Assembly (NCBI RefSeq): GCF_000004195.4
Contig: NC_030679.2
Coordinates: 19,125,212 to 19,189,211 of the forward strand
Reading direction: 5' to 3'
DNA from: Xenopus tropicalis
Taxonomy: Eukaryota > Chordata > Amphibia > Anura > Pipidae
Length of the DNA: 64,000 nt
Part shown: one piece after another, positions 57,712 to 64,000 of the stretch
How positions within the stretch are numbered: the first letter of the stretch is position 1
Layout of the letters: each line of letters begins with the position of its first letter
The notes under the pieces: generated by a model
Seen by the model: the letters and a program-made list of their open reading frames with translations, nothing else
What the model was told of the DNA's origin: nothing
Database searches by the model: none
Made by a program: the position numbers and the translations under genes

Positions 57712-58440
57712 TTAATAACAAGTGTATTATCCATGCTGGAATTAATTATTCCAGTGCAGAAAGTAAGTGTCCAGTTCCTCTCTCCCCATTTGCAAGTTGC
57801 ATCAGGCAGTAAGGATTCAGACAGGTGATTGAGCTCGGTGCTTCTTGGTCAATTCATGATGGACCTGAACCAGTCCAAAACAGTTTCTCCACCTTAGAAC
57901 TAATAAAAGTAAATCCCTCATGTTCCTAGGCTGCAATATATTTTCAATTTTGAAACCATTTAAAACCCATTTTATTAGGCAGGTTCCTCCTTTTTACTGA
58001 CATCATTTCTGGCCCCGCCTACTATCCAGAAAGCATTTTCACACAACAGTCCACAAGCTTCAAATCTTACCAAATTGATTATATGTCACTGCTGAATTTC
58101 AAGATCAATAATCCATTTTAAAATGTATACAATATATTTTTTGCGGCAGACTGAATTCTGATATGGAGCAGTGATGTAGCATCGCTTTGCCTATTCACAA
58201 AAAAGGGGCTTATTTATGAAGCCTTGCTCTGTTAAAATAAATGGGTCAAATTTTCAAACTCTGTAAAGATTGTTTTGAGATTTAGGAAGTGCCCTTGTGT
58301 TGAATTTAATGCAACACTTATTCTTTTACATACACTTACTGAATCAGTAGGCTGCTAAAGTTCAGGACTCTAAAACCCCTTAAAACTGGACCATTCAAAG
58401 CAGTCAATTCAAGCAAACTGACATATTGAACTGCTTTGAT

Positions 58441-58694
58441 CAGTGTCGGACTGGGAATCCAAGGGCCCATCAGAAAACCTTACCCCATAGACCCACTCTC
58501 CAAACTATTTTTCCTCCTTTCCTCATCCAACCTCTTTATTCTCCTAGTCTCTATTGTTCCATCTATTTCTCCTCTTTGTTCCCATACAGGAATAGGGAAT
58601 GACCATGAAACAGGCCAAATGGTTTGGAGCAGGAGGGCCCACTTGGGGCCCACGGGGAGTTTTCCTGGTATCCTGGTGGGCCAGTCCGAAAATA
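58441..58694. mobile_element. hAT MITE with 8-bp duplication GCTTTGAT
   Basis: 254 bp starting CAGTGTCGGACTGGG. The right end GGGCCAGTCCG is the complement of the left, but its last six bases are mutated. An exact GCTTTGAT repeat lies at 58433-58440 and 58695-58702. A 150-codon open frame across it has no recognisable domain. Confidence 0.86.
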
Positions 58695-58924
58695 GCTTTG
58701 ATAAATATTTGAAATCATTAAACACTCCCCTGCATAAGCGCAAAAACTCCTGGGTACCCTATCAGGATTATTCAGTCCAAAATATAAATCTGGCCCAATG
58801 GTCAGGGCTTGAAGGTATCAATAACTCGCTACAGAGTAGAGGTTCCAAAACTGTTTTCTCTAGAATTATTCCCAAAATACAGTTCTGAAAAACAAGTGGC
58901 TACTAGATCTTTATATACCTGGTA

Positions 58925-59252
58925 CAGGTATAGGACCCATTATCCAGAATGCTCGGGACCAAGGGTATGCCGGATAAGGGGTCTTTCCATAATTTGGATC
59001 TCCATACCTTAAGTCTGCTAAAAAATTAATAAAACATTAATTAAACCCAATAGGATTGTTTTGCATACAATAAGGATTATTTATATCTTAGTTGGGATCA
59101 ATTACAAGGTTCTGTTTTATTTCTACATCAAAAAAGGAAATCAGTTTTGAAATTCTGAATTATTTGCTTATAATGGAGTCTATGGGAAACGGGCTTTCCG
59201 TAATTCGGAGCTTTCTGGATAACGGGTTTCCGGATAAGGGGTCCGATACCTG
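58925..59252 (+). mobile_element. CAGGTATGGGACC MITE, full-length copy
   Basis: 328 bp starting CAGGTATAGGACCCATTATC and ending GGGGTCCGATACCTG, with TA on both sides. The internal inverted structure repeats GGATAA motifs at both ends (TGCCGGATAAGGGG / TTTCCGGATAAGGGG). Other copies: 42556-42826, 52694-52827, 59719-59922. Confidence 0.85.
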
Positions 59253-59450
59253 TATACCTCTTTTCAAAAACTTATTATTGATATCAATAGCTTGTTTTAT
59301 TCTCATTTAGAATATTTATCATGTTGGAACAGTGATTTCCAAATTGTGGAATAGACCCCCGCCCACAGGGAACCTGAGATTTCGAAGGAATGCCTATTTT
59401 TGCTGCACATACACCAATAAGCCCAGGTTGAATGACAATTAAGGCAACAT

Positions 59451-60090
59451 TTAAATGGGTAGATTACCATTAAATTAACTTTTAGTATGATGTAGACATT
59501 GGCATTCTGATACAATTTGCAACTGGTCCTCATTTTTTATTTTTTGTGGTTTTCCAGTTATTTTGCATTTTCAGCAGGTCTCCAGTTCTGAATTTCAGCA
59601 GCTATCTGGTTGCTAGGGTCTTATTTACCCTAGTAACTAAGCATTGCTTTGAATGAGAGACTGGAATATTAATAAGAGAGAATTTAAATAGGAAGATAAG
59701 TAATAAAAATTAACAATACAGGTATGGGACCTGTTATCCAAAATGCTCGGGACCCTGGGTTTTCCAGATAATGGATCTTGGATCCGGATAATGGATCCGT
59801 ATTTTGGATCTGCTAAAACATTTCCTGAATTATTTGATTAAAATGGAGTCTATGGCAGATGGCCTTTCTGTAATTCAGAGCTTTCTGGATAACAAGTTTC
59901 TAGATCACAGATCCCATATTTGTAACAAAATGATAGCCTTATAGAGAAATAGTTTTTTGGGGTTTTTTTGGCTTCTGCGGTCAGTGAGCCCCATTTGAAA
60001 GCTGGAAAGAGGCAGAAGAGGAAGGCAGATAATTAAAAAACTATAAAAATAAATAATGAAGACCAATTGAAAAGTTGCTAGGAAAAGACA
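59451..60090 (+). mobile_element. TTAA-ended interspersed repeat, copy 3 (interrupted by TA-flanked MITE)
   Basis: Opposite orientation to copies 1 and 2. Shared blocks include TGCAACTGGTCCTCATTTTT, GGTTGCTAGGGTC, GAGAGACTGGAATATTAATA, GTCAGTGAGCCCCATTTGAA and ATAATGAAGACCAATTGAAA. A CAGGTATGGGACC MITE (59719-59922) interrupts it. Confidence 0.78.
59719..59922 (+). mobile_element. CAGGTATGGGACC MITE, internally deleted, nested
   Basis: Starts CAGGTATGGGACCTG and ends CCCATATTTG, flanked by TA on each side (59717-59718 and 59923-59924). It is shorter than the copy at 58925-59252 because the central part is missing. TA duplications suggest Tc1/mariner-type transposition; that superfamily call is inference. 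Confidence 0.8.
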
Positions 60091-61067
60091 TTCACATAGA
60101 TCCACACAAGAAATCACATTTGCTGTCCTACAACTGAATGGATGATATACCACAATTATTTATTCTTTTTCTTATTTATCAATGTATTTAAAATGAATTG
60201 TAAAAGTAGGATCTCTTTCCTCTGTGAAAGTAACAATGACATTTAATGCAGAGGCAAAATATTATATAGATAACAATACAGTGCTCCAGGGACCAAATTA
60301 TCAGAAACACTTGAATAGCTTTAGTAACCGATAACTTCTACTTATAGAAGCCTCACCCTTCCAACAACATTTCACTGTTTATAGATGAGCAAACATAGCA
60401 AGATAAGCAAAAAACCACCCCCAGGTTTATTGTTTCCATCTATAATTGATGACCATAATGTCTCTTTAGACCAAGGATCCTCTTAGTGTCTCCAAGAAAC
60501 ATGCATAGTCAAATGGAGATACTAATTCTTTGCATTTTTCATGGCCTTCTGCAAAAGTTCTATATGTAGATCTACATATGACCCTGGAACCAATTTTTCT
60601 GAATGCCCTTTAACCCATGAAACACATTATGTTTAACTCTGGTAAGAAGGAAGAATTATTATCCAACTAAAAAGCCAAGGTCATCACTATATCTCTTTAA
60701 CATATAAGCACAGGTTGTTCTTTACCAAGAGCCCTGAGAGTTGCCACACCACTTGCTGAGGCAAAGAGAAGTCTTATCACTCCAGTTAAAACAATTGCCC
60801 TAGTTAGCAAATCATTAGAAGAAACGGGTAGAATCTGTTTCTTACCCTTGGGGAGGTTCCCACTGCAGAATTAAGCACAGACAAAAGTCCAGTGCAAGTA
60901 GCAAATGCATAAAGCTTTGGTCAAGTAAGTTAATGGGACTGTGTTGCATATGACAAGGGAATAAGTGTTCAACTTAAGATTATAACACAGTAACAAAAGT
61001 TATGCACAGATTAGTGTTGACCAATGACAACTACATGGGTACCTTGCACTCTAACTACATGGCTACA
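60091..61067. other. Non-coding, apparently unique
   Basis: No repeat family or gene recognised. Confidence 0.5.
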
Positions 61068-61410
61068 TTAAAGGAGAAGGAAAGGCTAATAAAGAGTTAT
61101 TAATCTCAAGCTGCAGGCATACCTTCAGTTGTCTCAATAGTGCCCTTAAGTCTCCCCTATTCAGATGATCAGAAGCCAAACAGGAAGAAAAAACACTGAG
61201 ATGTGTAAAGAAAGTTCCCATAATGCCTCACTCCTGTACAGACAGAGAAAGAGGAGACAGCAAAGAGCTGCGTGTCTCTTGCACATGAATTACAGACACA
61301 AGAAATCTTTTCAGAGAGAAGTCAGTGCAGCGTTTCTGTGAGTGCTTATGGCTGTATTTACATAGACCTTTCTGATAGCCCTTTCTGATAAACCTTTCCT
61401 TCTCCTTTAA
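61068..61410. mobile_element. T2-type MITE with TTAAAGGAGAAGGAAAGG ends
   Basis: 343 bp between TTAA sites, with inverted ends TTAAAGGAGAAGGAAAGG / CCTTTCCTTCTCCTTTAA. Internal sequence is not strongly palindromic. A right-end-only relative ends at 55978. Confidence 0.85.
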
Positions 61411-62332
61411 GTTTCCGTTGTTTCTTAAGGGATAATCTACACGGCACTGTCTGTGCGTGAATTGTCCCACTGAAATCTATGGAACCTTGTTAACCTATTG
61501 TGTTACTTAAAACAACCTCAACCCAACTTTGTGGTGTAGCCAATTAGCAAAAGCCATTTATGTGACATCAGCAATGATGAAAAAGGGTTCCTTCCCCATA
61601 CACATTCCTTCTTTATAATGAGCATCACTCGGCCCCCTGGACCAGCATGATAAAGGGACGCCCATCTCCTAAAACTGCCAGTCTGCCGGAGGCCAAAGAC
61701 ATAACAGAGAAGCAGACAACTGCATATGGAATATATACACCTACTTTCCACTGGAAATAAACTAAGTGGTATTTGATGTCTCACAGGCAAATTAGTGGCA
61801 ACATAGAGTGTAAAACAGACTACAATAAAATACAAGTTGGACATGCTTCAGAGGGTTCTAAATTTCTAATAAACATGTTTCCAAGATTTATTTTCCCTTC
61901 TGTCATACAACAGGGCAGAAAAAATACAATGACTCCAAGACAATAACCACTCAAGATAGGTCTGAATCAGATCCTTTTAAAAATTACCTTTAATAGATGC
62001 AAAATATGAACAGATGATAAAATAACACAAGCTGGAGAACTGGATAAAAGTAGTCATTTTAAATCAGAGTGGGATAAGCATTTAAAACTGACAAACCAAG
62101 TTCATGTATTGTAAATAAAATATGGTGATTGATGTACAAATAAGCTCAAATGGTAAGTTATTGTAGGCTGCGGGTAGAAGCTTAAATGTTTTTGTTGCCC
62201 TGAATGTGCACTTAAATACGATTCCAACTACAGAATTTGTATCTTTGTTGAACAGAAATACAGAGGTATATTTATATAAAAAGAGAGTGCATGGATACAC
62301 AAAGAATACTGTTAGTAGGTATATTGTATATT

Positions 62333-62400
62333 AAGGAGAATTAAAGCCAAAGGATTAGGCTAGAAAGGTACATCTTGCCTAAGGCTTACTCTACCAGCCA
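62333..62400 (+). mobile_element. T2-type MITE left-end fragment
   Basis: TTAAGGAGAATTAAAGCCAA followed by TTAGGCTAGAAAGGTACAT resembles the left end of the AAGGAGAACTAAAGC family. The match stops within about 70 bp. Confidence 0.5.
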
Positions 62401-62759
62401 TTATACTGAAGATCCATGACTGAAGATTTGCCTGTGTAGCTTTTGAGTGTCATTATTTCAGTTGGCCTTCTTGTTGCTATGTGTGGTACTCTACATACCC
62501 AGTGACTTTCTGCTTATGTGGCTGTTGCATTGTGAGCTAAGTTATTGCAACCTGTTGTGCAGAATTTACATTAGATCAATAAAACTTCCATTACTTTTTT
62601 ATCGTTCACCAAACTGGAACTTTTATTAAACAAGTGAAACTTCTGCATGTTGGTTTCCTATTAATTAACTGATACACCATCTCTAAATCCCTGCCTTAGT
62701 AGGCTATAAAGGTAAAGGTCCCTAGACAGAGTTGTCATTAGGAATATGGTACAAGTAGT

Positions 62760-62850
62760 AGCAACCATTCAGGCCAGACTGGTTCCTGCCATTTCAACTA
62801 CACAGAGGCCTAAACAGCCCCCCACCAGCCCAATAAATAGTCTGTTTATG
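62760..62850 (-). mobile_element. hAT-like MITE fragment
   Basis: Reverse complement shows GGGCTGGTGGGGGGCTGTTT, AGGCCTCTGTGTAGTTGAAA and a CCAGTCTGGCC end, matching the family at 51089. Confidence 0.5.
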
Positions 62851-63788
62851 GCTTTTGCCAGAATCCACAGATTGCCAATTTGGGCCTGCAACCATCCCAC
62901 TTACTTTAGTTTTATTCTCTTTGTAACACTAGCCACACAAGTTACATGCTCAGAAGCACCCACTGAGCATGTACAGATGAAAAAAGAAATGCCATAGGAA
63001 TATTATACTGCGAGTAAGCCCTGTGCATAAGGTACTTGATTTCTAGCCTAATCGTTTCCTGGGATGCAATGAAGAACAATAATAATATGAGGGCAGCATT
63101 ATTCTATGCATATATGCATTTATATATAAATACCATGGAATAAGAACTCACACTTTACTCTCTATTTATAAAAATAGAAATGGAAGATAAACCTTACTGA
63201 CGAACAATGAATATTTATTTTTAAAATGTCAATATATTTAACTGAAAACATGACAAAAAAACAATTTGATATTACATAAATGAGCAACATATTTAATATA
63301 TTTTTAATTCAGTTTTTCAAACTGGCACTTTCAACTGCTGAGAAAAATGCATTAAAATCATATACAGTATACAAAGCTTTCTCAAGAACTTAAAGATGAT
63401 ATGGATTTCTTTTTTTAATATAGCATTACCCTTTCAATATGCCACAGTGATAGACGTTTTAAGAGAGAAAAACTACATTCAGAAATATCATATAGAAATG
63501 CCACCTCTTGCTCCAACAGAAAAATGTGTCAGTGCCATCTAAGTCACTTCCCTGCCTTATGCACAAGATGATTTATGTATCAGGTGAAAAAGAGTTGCAC
63601 GACCCAGTAGAAGAGGATTAAGGGGCAATACCACTGAGGGATCAATATTTCTAAAATCTGCATCTACAGGAGAAATATTGTCCATCTCCTGAGTATATCC
63701 GCTAAATGCCACTTTGAGAAACTGACCCCAGGACCAACAACATTATGCCTTTACCACAAAGGTTATGTTACCAGATAGTAGCTCTGGA

Positions 63789-63860
63789 CAGTGTCATGCT
63801 GGGTCTGCAGAGCACCAGGAGGAAATCCGTTGGGCCCTGGCACTTGTGAACCCCCTTACC
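63789..63860 (+). mobile_element. hAT-like MITE left-end fragment
   Basis: CAGTGTCATGCTGGGTCTGC followed by AGCACCAGGAGGAAATCCGT and GGGCCCTGG resembles the start of a CAGTGTCGGACTGGG hAT family. The right end is not identified before the window closes. Confidence 0.45.
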
Positions 63861-64000
63861 CCAAACTACTTTCTTGGCCTGCAGGGAGATCTGATTGCGG
63901 TGATTTGAGTGCTGCAACTTAAAGGAACCCATTGGGGGGGAAGAAGTGTGCAGCGGGTTGATTTGCAACTGTGTCTGGGCTGTCCATGGCTGGGGTGGAG

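Larger units (their letters stand above)
61411..64000. other. Non-coding, mostly unique
   Basis: Fragments of a T2 end (62333) and hAT-like repeats (62760, 63789) only. Open frames up to 108 codons carry no recognisable domain. Confidence 0.5.

Noticed and set aside
57412..57828. 138-codon plus-strand frame
   Set aside because: It crosses a TA-flanked MITE, so its sequence is transposon-derived and not a gene.
58436..58888. 150-codon plus-strand frame
   Set aside because: Most of it lies within a hAT MITE with an intact 8-bp duplication; no transposase or host domain.

Overview
The window looks like non-coding vertebrate nuclear DNA, most probably from a Xenopus frog. It is AT-rich. I see no host exon, tRNA, rRNA or bacterial-style operon. 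It is packed with repeat families I recognise from Xenopus: TTAA-flanked MITEs with TTAAAGG ends (the T2/Kolobok-like group), TA-flanked MITEs beginning CAGGTATGGGACC, palindromic elements beginning GGGCCTGATTCACTAAAG, hAT MITEs with 8-bp target duplications, CR1-type and L2-type LINE 3' ends, and a Penelope-like retroelement. Family names come from memory of sequence motifs, not from a database search. I cannot tell X. tropicalis from X. laevis.

Layout. 0-12.8 kb: mostly unique DNA with one T2 MITE (3.4 kb), an L2 tail (4.9 kb), a 749-bp palindromic transposon with 3-bp duplications (7.8 kb), and two hAT MITEs with perfect 8-bp duplications (9.8 and 11.2 kb). 12.9-15.3 kb: the only substantial coding relic, a minus-strand Penelope-like element. 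It has a reverse transcriptase and a GIY-YIG nuclease, bracketed by ~557-bp inverted arms and by (TA)n tracts. 15.3-25 kb: unique DNA, two copies of a TTAA-ended repeat each interrupted by another element, and an 11-copy 22-bp minisatellite (19.1 kb). 25.3-28.6 kb: a minus-strand CR1-type LINE 3' end and a plus-strand L2-type LINE 3' end. 28.6-40 kb: mostly unique. 40-44 kb: a CR1 tail and a tandem duplication of roughly 1 kb. 45.6-46.3 kb: an almost perfect 363-bp palindrome nested inside another MITE. 52-61 kb: a dense accessory stretch of MITEs, nested insertions and a tandem pair carrying a hammerhead-like core. 61-64 kb: one T2 MITE, then mostly unique DNA.

No genes appear to work together here. 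The retroelement reading frames are broken: the Penelope-like RT lacks its second catalytic Asp and is frameshifted, and the CR1 and L2 frames are truncated. The points of interest are structural: the inverted-arm Penelope-like element, several hammerhead-ribozyme-like folds, datable nested insertions, and long palindromes.
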